Part shown: piece by piece, positions 20,850-32,912 of the stretch | Position numbering within the stretch: the stretch's first letter is position 1 | Layout of the letters: each line of letters starts with the position of its first letter | Assembly (NCBI RefSeq): GCF_001540865.1 | Contig: NC_033621.1 | Location: forward strand, 18,313,046-18,377,045 | From: Ananas comosus | Taxonomy: Eukaryota; Streptophyta; Magnoliopsida; Poales; Bromeliaceae | DNA: 64,000 nucleotides | Direction of reading: 5' to 3' | Translations under genes and position numbers: made by a program | The notes under the pieces: model-generated | What the model was told of the DNA's origin: nothing | What the model saw: the letters and a program-made list of their open reading frames with translations, nothing else | Database searches by the model: none

Positions 20850-22679
20850 TGAAGAAGATGACACGCCTCCTCCTGAATTCTGGAACATCTTTTTATCGAA
20901 AAAGACTCATAAAATGTTGAAATATTTGAATATAGTTCCTGATATTACATGGAGAAGTCCACTACATCCGGAAGTTCAGACTTCTTCATCTGAGATAGCA
21001 CCTAATCATCCTTCAGAAAAGCGAAAAGCAAGCTTAAAGAAGAGGGTACGAAAGCCAGCTCAGCCTGAAAAGCGGGATGAAACATCACCGGTAACAATAC
21101 GAGGCTTCATAGTAAAAGCACAAGAAGATGTAGAGAGTAAAAAGAAGTCTCAGGAAACTAAGACGGACGAACTCTTTTGGCCTGAAACATGTAATGTCAT
21201 CTCAGTTAGAAGTGATGAGAATGATTTCCCAAATCGGCAAAGAGGGAATGACAGCAAACATCAATTAGCACAAATGCAAGAGATCATGATCTCGACTTTT
21301 GATAAAATCAATAAAAAATTATTGGATCTGAAGATACAACAGAATATGATGTTCTCCATGATGATTGGAATTGAAGCAAGGATAGAGCAGGTAATAAGAA
21401 TGACACCTGCCCCTCAACAACGAAATAAACAAAGAAGTGAGCCGGTAGAAGCATTCGAGTCCCAGATTGATGGTGAGAAAGCTTTGACTCGAGGAACATC
21501 AAAAGACGAATCATGTATCAAGGAAACTTGTCGTGTTATCACAATATCAGATGGTACATCCGAAAATTTCATGATAAAAAGAAGGCAAGATAAACGACCA
21601 ATTGCGGTGAACACAAACGAGGATGACATATGGGATCTATATGAAACTTCGAGTCCTTCCAATGAAATGAAAAGATTGGACGGGATAGAACCACGCCTAC
21701 TTGGAGTCGAGTGTGAATTAAAGATCCTTCGCTTAGAAGTGCGATCTTTGAAGAGGAACCTAGACTGTGTGGCTACTGGTGTAAAAAGTCTTAGCACCCA
21801 AATGAAAGACATAATGAGTATGTTGCAATCACAGAGCTCCAAGAGGCCTCGGGTCGAGACTTGTTTAATGATCAATGGTGATATTCATGAGGAACCTGAA
21901 GGTTCCCTTCAGATCAAGTTGAAGTCTGGAAAAGTGCTACATGAGAGGCAGGCTCCCCCACAAAAAGATAAAGATAAGGAAATACAAATAAATGAAGAGG
22001 CTCCAACGTCCTCAAACCAACTAAAAATGACAAAGAGCGAGTATAATATCCTTGCACATTTAAGAAAAGTACCGGCCTTGTTGAGTGTGTATGAAGCACT
22101 CATGATGTCTAAAGAGCTTCGGGATGTGCTAATTTATGCTTTACAAAATCCGGAGCCCTTTCAAGCATTTTTCGCGGAGGCGAATATGAAGGAAGCACTG
22201 TATCTTATCCATACGGCTAATACCACCTTTACAGACAAGGATTTATTGCTCGGAACAACTCATCATAATAGGCCATTGTACGTAACAGGAACTTGCGATG
22301 GGGACAAGATTAACCGCATCTTGATTGACCCAAGATTCTCAGTTAACATTCTAACTTTGAGGACCCTAAGAAGTTTAGCGATGGACATAAGCCATTTATC
22401 ATTTGAAAAAATTCTAATCCAGGGGTTTAATCAGCATAGTCAAAAGGCATTGGGATCAATCACACTCCCTATTAAGTTTGGAAAGCTACGCACTAAAGTT
22501 AACTTCTATGTTATAAATGCAGACACTTCATATAAATCTTTACTAGGAAGACCGTGGCTACATGAAAATCACATCATTCCTTCTACTCTCCATCAATGTA
22601 TGAAGTATATCAAAGATGGACAGGAGCATAGAATCGATGGTGACATACGCCCATTTGGAGTTCACGAAGTGCGATATTG
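20812..22679 (+). pseudogene. Post-gag spacer and aspartic protease (Tat-like element)
   Basis: This frame overlaps the gag frame by 38 nt and stays open to the N at 22680. The first two thirds are charged, lysine- and glutamate-rich and unrecognised. The last third is a retropepsin-like domain with RPLYVTGTCDGDKINRI, then the active-site region LIDPRFSVNILTL, where most relatives have D-S/T/G-G. ILIQGF, ALGSITLPIKFG, TKVNFYVINADTSYKSLLG and RPWLHE follow. Reverse transcriptase should come next but is replaced by an LTR end at the N. The frame change may be an indel rather than programmed. Confidence 0.75.
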
Positions 22680-22680
22680 N
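22680..22680. other. Single N at a sequence junction
   Basis: The Tat-like protease frame ends here and the 3' part of an unrelated LTR begins on the next base. The N probably marks a contig join of unknown size. Confidence 0.7.
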
Positions 22681-23175
22681 GTCACTGACATCTATTGTAG
22701 CTTTGGGCCTTGTGGTGCATTCACTGAAGTCAGTAATTGCCCACTGGGAACTATTCTTAATAGTTCTCACGCCCCTGTTTCTATGTTTCATTTTCAGAGC
22801 CTTCGGCACCGGCGGAGGCACGGGATCGCGGCAAGGGTGTCGCGTAGCTAGCTCGCGGAGAGTTCTTTTGCCTAGGTGGTTTACTCCTCCATTTTATATT
22901 TTGAGAGAGTGTGAGGTTTTGTACTCTGTATAGAGAGACCACCTTGTACTCCTTTTAGCACTTGTTATAGGATCCCCATTGTACTTACTTTATATTTTAT
23001 TTAGTGGATTTACAGTTTTAACTTTATCCCTTGTTGTAGCATTTAGACTTTTATTATGCTCTGATACTACTAGATGTCTTGTATTATTACTTTTATTATT
23101 ATTGTTTTTAGACGCCTTATATGGCCGGTCTGGGCATGCGCCGGGCGGGCTTTCGCTGGGTCCCGGGGCGTGACA
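22681..23175 (+). repeat. 3'-terminal LTR fragment
   Basis: The fragment contains the conserved block CCCACTGGGAACTATT plus hairpin (22748-22766, 8-bp perfect arms around CTT), then GAGCCTTCGGCACC, and ends GGGTCCCGGGGCGTGACA. It matches the last 0.5 kb of the LTRs at 8887 and 29221. Its beginning is lost at the N. Confidence 0.85.
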
Positions 23176-25820
23176 TCCGAGGAGGCACTGCAACATGTTA
23201 GTTCAACAATATACAACAGATATATATATTTATTTGAAATACATGCCATGCCTCACGATATGCGATATGAAAATCATGCAACTCTATGCAGTAACTAGTA
23301 GATCAATTGATTCTACACTTTACCCGGCTACTCTTAGCTCATATCTTTACTCTAAGGTTTCTATTACCTTAGGATCTCAACTCAGTCCACTGGCTTCTAA
23401 GGTCTCCATTACCTCAGCTCAAGCCTCTATCTCTAGCTCATAAGGGTTCCTCTACCCTATCGAAGCTAACCACCCGACTCGGCTTCGAGTCAATCATCTG
23501 CGGAGAGTCCGCGCACTGGCTGCTCATCAGCCTACCGCCGCCCTCTCTCTGTCTCAACCCCCTAGAGGCGAAGTTGTCGCACACGCTAAGCACGGCTCAA
23601 GTCGCATGACTTGACCATCTGGCGGCGATCACGTTGCTCTTACCCAGCGTGAGCTTGAGACTTGACACACCGTCTGGCGGCGAACGGATCGCACCTCACC
23701 CAACAACGGTACATGTCAGACTCAGCCACCTGGAGGCACCCGCATCGTACTTACCCAGCATGGATTCAGTCTACTCTGGTGGTCTGATCCTCAAATGGCT
23801 TAACCATCCGGCGACGAAATCGTCGCACAAATGCCACGACAATGGTTTAAGCCCCGGGCGGTGATCTCCATGTGATCGCCCCCAATCCTCCCTTGGTATC
23901 AACCTCGGCGGCGAAGTCGTCGAACACGCCCTAGCCTTGATACCAGGGTCATCACAAGTCCTGGGATTCCGGAATCCACCTTCCACAGGTCGAGGGTCCA
24001 TACCCAACCCTATACTGTCGACCTAGCTCATCCTAGTGGCTATACCACTATACCCAACAACCTAGGTTTCAACACTCTAGGTTCTATATCCATGTCACTT
24101 AACCTAGTTACGATTGCTAGGTTCTTGTCCTCTTTGCCTAGATGTCCATTTCTAGGTTTACTAGTTCGACCTAGGTTTACTAACACTAGGTTCGATGCCA
24201 CACCTAGACTTGTTCGACTCTAGGTTCATTTGTTTAACCTATTTTCTCTAACACTAGGTTAGGTGCCACTCGATCTAGTTGACATCCTAGTTGTCCAGTC
24301 GAGTCTCATTACCCATCAACTCTACATTTTTAGAGTTATCATCTAGTTTACATGCATATATATATATATATATAGCATTATTCATATGCATCTACTTAGC
24401 ATCTTCATCTATGCACTATTATTAACATGCATTCTTTAATTTTGCTAACATTATTTACATGTCGTGCTCATCGTGCTTGCTACTTGGCATTTTACTCTAA
24501 GCATTATCATTCATCATGCATTACTTGTTCTTGTCTACATGCACATGCATCAACATGAGATTACATTGCTTAGACATAGAGGGCGACCTAGTCGCTTCGG
24601 TAAGCACAACCCACCTTAGTTAGCTTTCTAATTGCTTGTCGACACTTGCAATCGGCCTCCCGCGACACTCGGCACCCGTTTGGGCCCGATTCACAGTTGC
24701 TCCCCAAGAGCGCGCCGCTTTGCCGTTTCAAGTGCTAACGGTCTTCGCCTCGCCGTAACGGTGCTTGGGACCCGATTTCACGATTTATGGACGTCTCCTG
24801 GGCCTTCCAGGCGGAAGCGAAGCTCCAAGCATCCGTTTCTTCAATATCTTTGCAACGTCTTGTCGGATTGCCGAACCGACTTCGCCAACGTGTTTCGTTA
24901 CCTATCAATTAGGTTAATAGAGGGTCAAATGAGATCAAACCCTCCCAATTCACAAAATCCCATTTTGGGTGCCCTAAATGCTATTACTACCAAATCCACC
25001 AAATTGATCCATGAAATAGGGAAAAACCGTCTTAATAGCATGCTAGGGTTCCATTCTAACCATTTCTAGAGATCAAAACCCTATCTTTAAGGATTTACTA
25101 TGAGAGCGCTTGGAAGCTTACCTCTCCAAGAGCTCTAATGGCAAGAAGAAGATGAAGAGGATGACGATGATGATGATCCTCTTCTTCTCCTCCATCTTCT
25201 CCTTCTCTTCTTCTTCTCTTTTCCTTTCTCCCTTCTCTTCTTTTTCTTTTTCTCCGCACGATCGGAGTGAGAGAGAGAGAGACAGTAAGGGAGAGTGTGA
25301 GGGAGTGAGACAGAGAAAGAGAAGGACACCCCTCTAATAACCCCTCTCATATGGCCATTTTGCACATAAGCCCCTCCACTTTTCATCTCTTACACAGCCC
25401 TCACTTGGCGTTCTGCGCGCGGAGGGACCGGTCTCCCCGACCAGGGACTGGTCCCCGAGAGCTCTCCCAGACAGCACGCGTACGGGAACCGGTCTTTCCC
25501 TGAGGGACCGGTCCCCCGGAGACCGGTCTGCCCACCAGAGACCGGTCCTCGACAGCTTGTCTCGCGGGACTTAGCCGATTTTCGGCTATTTCCGCTGGGA
25601 TCACCTACGGGGACCGGTCCCTTCCTGACCAGGGACCGGTCGCACCAGTGACCCCAGCCTCTGCTGATGGGACTAGTCTCTCCAACCAGAGACCGGTCCC
25701 CGAGGGAAACTTCAGCCCAATAATGCAATTTGCATGATTTGCCCTCGCGGACTCCATTCCAATGCACTTCTTGGATCTTGTGCATCCCAAGCTTTTCCAA
25801 AGCTCACCAACTCGACCACT
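23176..25820 (-). repeat. Inverted LTR, truncated at its start
   Basis: This block reads as a reverse copy of an LTR related to the family at 11707, 32913 and 43905. The strip GGGCCTTCCAGGCGGAAGCG (24798) and the run to AGGGTCAAATGAGATCAAA (24930) match 12880-12740 inverted. GACCGGTC-centred boxes lie at 25425-25700. A GA-rich/TC-rich tract at 25140-25335 gives spurious ORFs. (TA)n lies at 24356-24372. The expected LTR start is missing; pol of element D begins at 25821 instead. Confidence 0.75.
25425..25700. promoter_or_regulatory. GACCGGTC palindrome array
   Basis: Eight or more GACCGGTC or near copies (GGGACCGGTCTCCC, AGACCGGTCCCCGAG and similar) occur in 275 bp. They occupy the U3-proximal zone of the inverted LTR. 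The same array type recurs at 29366-29580, 36180-36410 and 46185-46405. Confidence 0.55.
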
Positions 25821-26835
25821 AGTTGATTCTGGATGAGGTGCAGCTCTCGAATTTCGAGAATTCATAATGTTACACATGGCATCCCACTGACATCTTTGTT
25901 GCATCCGGGACGAGTCGTAGTCCCCGATCATACTTTGGATATTCGAGAGTTTTGCCCCAGTTGTCCTGTTCGGGTTGGAGATTGGGTCATGCCCGTGGAC
26001 TTGCTAGCTTTGCATAAACTCGGAGAGTTTGATGTTGTTTTGGGCATGAACTGGTTGACCAAGTACTACGCCACTATCGATTGCAAGAATCGAGCTGTGA
26101 CGTTTAGAGAGCCGGGGCAGGCGGAGGTTGTGTACCGAGGATGCCAGAGTTCGCTGTTTGTGATGACGATTAGCTCCTCTCGAGCTAGACAGTTGATCAG
26201 CAGAGGCTGCGTAGCCTATTTGTCTACTGTTGTGTTGCGAGGCGATGTAGACGCCCCTAGGATTGAGGATATCCTCATAGTACGGGAGTTTGGAGATGTA
26301 TTTTCAGCAGAGCTTCTAGGCATGCCACCTGATAGGGAGATTGAGTTTGTGGTAAATCTCATTCCCGGGACTACTCCAATCTCATTGGCGCCCTATAGGA
26401 TGGCACCAGCGAAATTGAAGGAGCTGAAGGCACAATTGCAAGATCTTCTAGACAAGGGCTTTGTGCGACCGAGTGTGTCACCTTGGGGAGCACCGGTCCT
26501 ATTTGTCAAGAAGAAGGATGGATCACTTCGCTTGTGCGTGGATTATCGTGAACTCAATAAAGTCACGATCAAGAATAAGTGTCCATTACCGAGGATTGAT
26601 GATTTATTTGATCTACTCCAGGGATCTAGTGTGTATTCCAAGATCGACTTGCAGTCAGGATACCACCACTTGAAGATCAAGCCTGAGGATGTGTCGAAAA
26701 TGACTTTTAGTACATGCTATTGACATTATGAATTTACAGTCATGCCGTTTGGGCTTACTAATGCCCCGGCAGCTTTTTTGGATCTAATGAACCGTGTTTT
26801 CAAGCCATATTCTTCGTGGTGTTCATCGACGACAT
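25821..26835 (+). pseudogene. Protease end and reverse transcriptase N-part (element D)
   Basis: The segment starts in the protease active site (GTT GAT TCT GG, encoding V-D-S-G), followed at once by a frameshift and stop. After [16 protein letters not shown] and [10 protein letters not shown] comes reverse transcriptase: [59 protein letters not shown] and [19 protein letters not shown] at about 26722 interrupts it where relatives have arginine-tyrosine-glycine. [15 protein letters not shown] continues beyond. A second frameshift follows before the catalytic FIDD box. Clearly dead. Confidence 0.93.
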
Positions 26836-28129
26836 TTTGGTCTATTCCCGAAGTGATGCGGATCACGAGGAACACTTGAGACTTGTACTTCAAGTGCTTC
26901 GAAGAAAGAAGCTCTATGCCAAATTGAAAAAGTGTGAGTTTTGGCTTAGAGAGGTGGCGTTTTTGGGCCATTTGATTTCAGGATCATGTATAGCTGTGGA
27001 TCCTAGGAAGATTGAAGCCATCAAGGATTGGCCGAGGCCGACGAGTGTCACCGAGATTCGGAGTTTTCTTGGCTTGGCCGGCTACTACCGACGGATCGTT
27101 GAGGGATTTGCGAGGTTATCCACTCCCCTCACGAGGCTCACGCATAAGGGCACCAAGTTTGTTTGGAATGATGGGTGTGAAAAGAGCTTCCAAGAGTTGA
27201 AGCAGAGATTGACGACCACCCCGATCCTAACCTTGCCAACTGCTGGAGCAGGGTATGTGATTTATAGTGATGCTTCCTTTAATAGATTAGGCTGTGTCTT
27301 GATGCAGGACGGAAAAGTGATCGCGTATGCATCTCGCCAGTTGAAGGATTATGAAAGAAACTACCCTACTTATGATTTGGAGTTGGCGGCCGTGGTCTTT
27401 GCATTGAAGCTATGGCGCCATTACTTGTACGGCGAGCGATGCGAAGTATATACGGATCACAAGAGTTTGAAGTATTTATTCACTCATAAGGAGTTGAACT
27501 TGAGGCAGCGCAGATGGTTGGAGCTACTCAAGGATTATGACTTGACTATTCTTTACCGCCCGGGCAAGGCTAATGTGGTGGCAGATGCGCTAAGTAGGAA
27601 ATCGACGGAAAACTTAGCGATGCTTGTGGTTACTCAACCGCTGTTGATTGAGCAGATGAAGCGGTTGGAGTTGGAGGTGGTGGCTCCTGATACACCTTTA
27701 AGACTGATGACTTTGGTAGTGCAAACTATACTGGTGGAAAGGATTAAAGAAAAGCAAGTCTCCGATGTGGAGTTGCAAAGGATTCGAGCTAAGATGATTA
27801 ATGGTTGCACCGGTAACTTTTCTGTAGGCGATGATGGATTGATGTGTTTCCGTCGACGGATCTGTGTACCGGCGGAATCGGCACTTAGAGAAGAAATTCT
27901 TGAAGAGGCACACCGAGCACCGTATGCTATACATCTGGGAGGCACCAAGATGTATAAGAGCTTAAAGTTGCTTTATTGGTGGCCCGGAATTAAAAAGGAC
28001 GTTGGTGAGTTTGTTGCTAGATGTTTAACTTGCCAACAGGTTAAAGCTGAGCACCGATTCCCGCAGGAAAATTACAGAGCTTACCGATTCGAGTATGGAA
28101 ATGGGAGAAGATCACCATGGACTTCGTGA
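26816..28129 (+). pseudogene. Reverse transcriptase end, RNase H and integrase zinc finger (element D)
   Basis: The frame opens with [12 protein letters not shown], the catalytic Y/F-x-D-D equivalent. It continues through KKCEFW, FLGHLIS and [15 protein letters not shown]. RNase H follows with [35 protein letters not shown] and [11 protein letters not shown]; the D-E-D residues are present. DALSRK closes that domain. The integrase HHCC finger begins with [13 protein letters not shown] and [12 protein letters not shown] frameshift at about 28080 separates it from the integrase core. The domain order RT, RNase H, INT is the Gypsy order. Confidence 0.95.
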
Positions 28130-29166
28130 CAGGATTGCCCCGCTCACAGGCCGTGCATGATGCTATTTGGGTGATTGTGGATAGGTTGACGAAATTAGCA
28201 CATTTTGTACCTATCCATACTACTTGGACTGGTGAGAGACTCACACAGGTTTACCTAGATGAGATTGTGCGATTGCACGGGGTGCCTACTTCTATAGTAT
28301 CAGATCATAACCCCCGATTTGTATCTCACTTTTGGAGGAGTTTACAGGATGCTTTGGGTACGCGCTTAGACTTCAGTACAGCTTTCCACCCCCAGAGTGA
28401 CGGGCAATCAGAGCGCACTATACAGACTCTCGAGGACATGCTTCGAGCCTGTGTGATTGACTTCCAGGGATGATGGTTGCAGCATCTACCGATGGCAGAG
28501 TTTGCTTATAACAACAATTATCAAGCAAGCATCAAGATGGCACCTTTCGAGGCACTTTATGGACGGAAGTGTAGATCACCACTTCATTGGAGTGAAGTTG
28601 GCGAGAGATTGGCTTTAGGCCCAGATGTGCTCCAGGAAACAGAGGACAAGGTTTGCATTGCTCGGGAGCGTTTGTTGACAGCCCAGAGTAGGCAAAAGAG
28701 TTATACTGACAAGCGTCGACAGGGCTTGGAGTTCCAGATCGGTGATCATGTCTTCTTAAAGGTCTCGCCGACCAGAGGAATTAGAAGATTTGGAATTCGG
28801 GGCAAGTTGAGCCCCCGATACATTGGACCGTATGAGGTTTTGGAGCGTGTGGGCCCGGTAGTGTATCGACTTGCTCTACCTCCGAACCTATCGAGTGTAC
28901 ACAATGTATTTCATGTATCAGTCCTTCGGAAGTACATCCATGATCCAGCTCATATGCTTGATGCTATACCATTGGAGCTGAGAGAGGATTTGAGTTTCGA
29001 GGAGCAACCCGTGAAGATCTTGGCTCGCGAGGTGAAGAAACTACGGAATCGAGACATTCCGTATGTGAAGGTTCTTTGGAGCAACCACAAGGAGCGGGAG
29101 GCCACGTGGGAGCTAGAGAATGCGCTACAGGAGCGCTATCCCCATCTCTTTCAGATAGAGACTTGA
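28117..29166 (+). pseudogene. Integrase core and chromodomain (element D)
   Basis: [10 protein letters not shown] holds the first catalytic aspartate, [10 protein letters not shown] the second, and [14 protein letters not shown] the glutamate. A TGA at 28471 replaces the residue before WLQHLPMAEFAYNN, so the frame is broken once. PFEALYGRKCRSPLHW, GDHVFLKVSPTRG and the chromodomain tail (VKKLRNRDIPYVKVLWSNH, ATWELE) follow, with the natural stop after FQIET. The layout is that of Tekay/Del chromoviruses. A polypurine tract and the 3' LTR follow directly. Confidence 0.95.
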
Positions 29167-29208
29167 GGTACTTTGACTTTTCAAGTTTCGCGGACGAAAC
29201 TCCCTTTT

Positions 29209-29220
29209 AGGAGGGGTGAA
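29209..29220 (+). other. Polypurine tract of element D
   Basis: AGGAGGGGTGAA lies directly before the LTR start TGTAACACACTGG, as expected for the plus-strand primer. Confidence 0.8.
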
Positions 29221-29365
29221 TGTAACACACTGGACCTATGCAAATTGCAAGGTCCGAGTGATTGGATGTGTTTCGAGCTTTTCCACACTTGGTGGAGGGT
29301 TGTAGAATATTTTCCGACCTAAAAAGTTCGAAAATTTGAGTTCTCGATGAGTCCTGAGAGTTTTC

Positions 29366-29580
29366 ACTCTCGGGGACCGGTCCCTGGCTGGAAAAGACCG
29401 GTCGCCCCCCCGGAACAGTATTGCGGCAGCCTTGAGGCAACCGGTCCCTGGCGGATGAGACCGGTCCCCGAGCGCGTCTACGCGGGAAGAGACCGGTCCC
29501 ATGCGGGGAGAAACCGATTTCCGAACGTTGGATTTTCGGGGCAGGCCGAGAGACCGATCCCAGGTCGGGGAGACCAGTCC
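29366..29580. promoter_or_regulatory. GACCGGTC palindrome array in U3
   Basis: Several ACCGGT-centred boxes occur about 145-360 bp from the LTR start: GGGACCGGTCCC, AGACCGGTCGC, GAGACCGGTCCCCGAG and AGACCGGTCCCATG, with degraded AGACCGATC and AGACCAGTC versions. Confidence 0.55.
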
Positions 29581-30916
29581 CTCAGTCTGAAAGCTGCCCA
29601 GTCTGGGCTGATGCAATATTGGGAAATTGAGGGGCTTCTCTGGATTTTGTTACATTTGATGGCCTAAATGGCCATTCCACCCTCTTTCTTCCTCATTTCT
29701 CTTTCTCTCACTCTCCCAACACCTAGATAGAGAAGGAGGAGAAGGAGAAGAAGGAAGAGAAGAAGAAAATGGAGAAGAAGAGGAGGAGGATCTAGCTAGA
29801 GGACTTGGAGCATCTTCCTCTCCCTCTCTTCTTCCCTTTGGTGCTTGAAGGCTTGGACTTGGAGCTTGCTAAAGAGGAGATTTTCACTCTTGGAGCTTGG
29901 ATTGGAACTTCTAAGAGGTTTGTTGCTTGTTCCTCCCCTCTAAACCTAGTTTAGGTGGATTTTGGGAGATGAAACCCTAGAGTGGGAAATCTAGGGTTTA
30001 TTTAGGGCTTTTTTATTTAGGGCTTTTTGAGCTAATCTAATTGGATTAGAACCTTGGTTTAGGTAGCTTTGGGAAGGGATTTCTACACTATAGGTGAGAT
30101 TTTGGCCCTTTTTGCTTGGTAGGTTAATGTTTAAGCTAGTAGTTGTTCGTTTACTTATTGTAGCTTACTTTTTGATGCTCCTGGTGCTAGGAGATTAGTG
30201 GACATCTTCGTTGGAGCAAACGAAGGGTTGCGCAAAGTTCGGTGGGTTTGACCTAGCCTACAATATGAGAAATTCTCATATTTGGTGATTTATGTTTCGT
30301 AAAGTGATAATTCATGCATTTTCATGTTAAATGTATTTATTGTGAATTTTAGAATGCTTAATATCCCTACGTCATGTATAATGAATTTTCTGACCTCTAT
30401 ATAGTAGAGAGAGTTGCATGTGAAGCTTGCACTAGCATTGGGCATTCTTATGTTGGACCCGGGACCATGTTCTTACCATGAAAATGAGCATTGCTTCATG
30501 CATTTTAACCTATACCTAATTGAGACATATGGGACTTTAATGAGCCTTAAGGGGCTTGGGGACTTGTACCACTTGAGAGTGTTGGGCTAATGTCATGAAG
30601 GGGCATTGAGCTCGGGTTAAACGAGAACCTAGTACTAATGCCATGAATGGAACATAGATTATGAAATGTGTTAACTTATAACAAGCTTAAGTGTCATAAA
30701 GAGGCACTAAGCATAGTGAGTGTTGGAACATCACTTTGAGACATTGAACTAGATCTTTGGGATGCTAGTGACTTTTACCATGTTAGAGACATGATGATTG
30801 GACTTTTGAGACGATGATTTTGCTTGCTTGCTATTTGTGCTCATTCACACATGCTTGTAAGGGTCGCTCCCTACAAGCCGGCACTCCGGAATTGGCCTAC
30901 GCGACTTATAATCGCT

Positions 30917-31255
30917 NTTAACACGAACACTTCCAAAACATGCCAAGGGACTTTCACAAGCTACCAGTTTAATTTGGAAGCAATTTCTTTTCATTTTGAC
31001 ATCATATGGTTCATTTCGACCAAATCGACTACAAAATTCAGCATTCGAGTTACAATGGCAATTGGAGTTCTTTTGTCACTTCGTTTCCACTTGTATCTAT
31101 TCCCACACTTCCAAAGTGTGCCAATGACTGATCTCAAGCTTCTAATTCAGTTTAGAAGTCTCTAATTTCTATTTTAGCATTATCGTGCCCACTTTGATCA
31201 CAATTAGCTTCTAATCAAGTTTCAGTCTATTACAGGGTGGGTGATAGACTCATTT
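30917..31255. other. Foreign segment after a single N inside the LTR
   Basis: From the N at 30917 to about 31255 the sequence does not match the solo LTR of the same family. Homology resumes at CTACCACCGACACTTAGG. No gene or inverted-repeat ends are visible. A mis-joined read or an insertion are both possible. Confidence 0.5.
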
Positions 31256-32123
31256 TCAGAGTTGAAATGCTGGAGCTACCACCGACACTTAGGTGGCACA
31301 AGCCGGACTACACTCGTGTAGATCCCAAAACAAGATTGAACTTGGACATAACTTCTTAAATTTGAATCACTGCTAAATAGATCATAGTAGTTGGATTATT
31401 GGACATACTCATAGTGTGGCTTTGAGATATTTGGACATGTAGTATACTTGATAGAATTACTTATCGCATCTTAGTATACTTGTAGCTATGATGAGCGTAT
31501 TCACCCGACATTGGCATATTCAAACATGATAGCATTGATATACATCACGTTTACTTATGGCATAGCATTTCACTCATGCTTTCAATTCTGTAGTTTATTA
31601 TTGTCTATTACTACTATTGTTGTTTACCGCACTTACCCTTTTCTTTTGGGGCCTAGTGGTGCATTGAGCTGAGGTCAATAATTGCCCACTGGGAACTATA
31701 AATTATAGTTCTCACGCCCTCTTTTTCGTGTTGTTTACAGAGCCTTCCACTCCGGGCGAGGCTAGGGACTGTGGAAAGGGTATCACCTCGAGTTAGCTTG
31801 CTATCGAGGGACGCGTTGATAGGTGGTCTACCTCTCATTATTTTCTTTTTGGAGAGGTTGAGAGTTGTACCAGTGTATTAGTGACCACCCATTTTGTGTA
31901 CTTTTTGAGATGGTTATTGTATAACTTTATGTTTCCTCTTTATTACTTAGTTATTCCAACTTCTCTTATCATAGATTATAGATGTGTACTTATTCTGATA
32001 TCTCTAGTTGTAGATCATCTTTGCTCTATTTTTCGCTGTTGTTGTAGACGCCTTATATGTGTAGACATATGGTGGGTCTAGGCACGCTACCCGGAGGGCC
32101 TCTGCCGGTCCCGGGGCGTGACA

Positions 32124-32912
32124 GTAAAAGTCCGTCACAAGTCTCAAGTCATCATGTCTAAAATATGAATGTAGCAAATATCTCAATGGCCCATCATTAT
32201 GTCATCATGTCTAAAACATGGAATATAGTCGATGTCCAAATGGTCTGTCACTATGTCTCTATTTTGCGGTTTCATAATTTACTAAGCCGGGTGCCCTTTT
32301 ATGGCACTTTTGTCCACTAAGTCCAAGCATGAGTTTAGTGTTCAGGAGTTCATAATTCGAGTCATTTTCATCATACGAGACCTGTTTCCAACTTGCAATA
32401 AAAAATACTTTTCACATGCATGCATAATACACATATGGCTCTACTATATAGAGTTGAATTTTCATGATACATAACACATGCATTTTAAGTATTCTAAAAT
32501 TCATAAAAATTCTATCTAGTATGAATATGCATGCATTTCGATGAAATGACGAGTACAAATCACATAGGAGACATTTCTCCCCTATTCCATGAAGTCAAAT
32601 CCACCGTGACTCTCGCAACCCTTCGTTCGAGCCGACGAAGGTGCCCACTACTCTCCTAGCACCCTAAAGGTATAGAAAAGAAAGATACACGAACGTTACG
32701 AACAACCCATACCTCAAACTTTAAGCAACTCAAGCAAAGGTGAAAACTCACCGAATGCGAAGGAAACTCCCACGATCTCCAAATAGGAGTTAGAGTCCTT
32801 CCAAACCAACCTAAACAAAGGTTCTAATAAGATCAATTGGGCTTCAAAAGCCTCTAATCCACAATACCCAAAATAAACAATAAATCCCAATTCTAGGGTT
32901 TCAACTAGCAAC
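32124..32912 (-). repeat. Inverted fragment of the element D LTR family
   Basis: Reading right to left, this block resembles the 30.0-30.7 kb part of the neighbouring LTR. Shared words include TGAGAAATTCTCATA-flanking text, CATGCATTTTCATG and the stretch about LTR genes called by ATGCATTTTAAG. It therefore forms a head-to-head arrangement with the LTR on its left. No gene is visible. Confidence 0.55.

Larger units (their letters stand above)
29221..32123 (+). repeat. 3' LTR of element D
   Basis: A 2903-bp LTR begins TGTAACACACTGGACC and ends GGTCCCGGGGCGTGACA. It is the family member that ties the solo LTR at 8887 to a pol. GACCGGTC boxes lie at 29366-29580, whereas the solo LTR has TGTACCGGTACA boxes in that place. 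The stretch from 30917 to about 31255 has no counterpart in the solo LTR. The conserved hairpin is at 31693-31711. The next bases are GTAAA; no upstream duplicate can be tested because the 5' LTR is missing. Confidence 0.9.
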
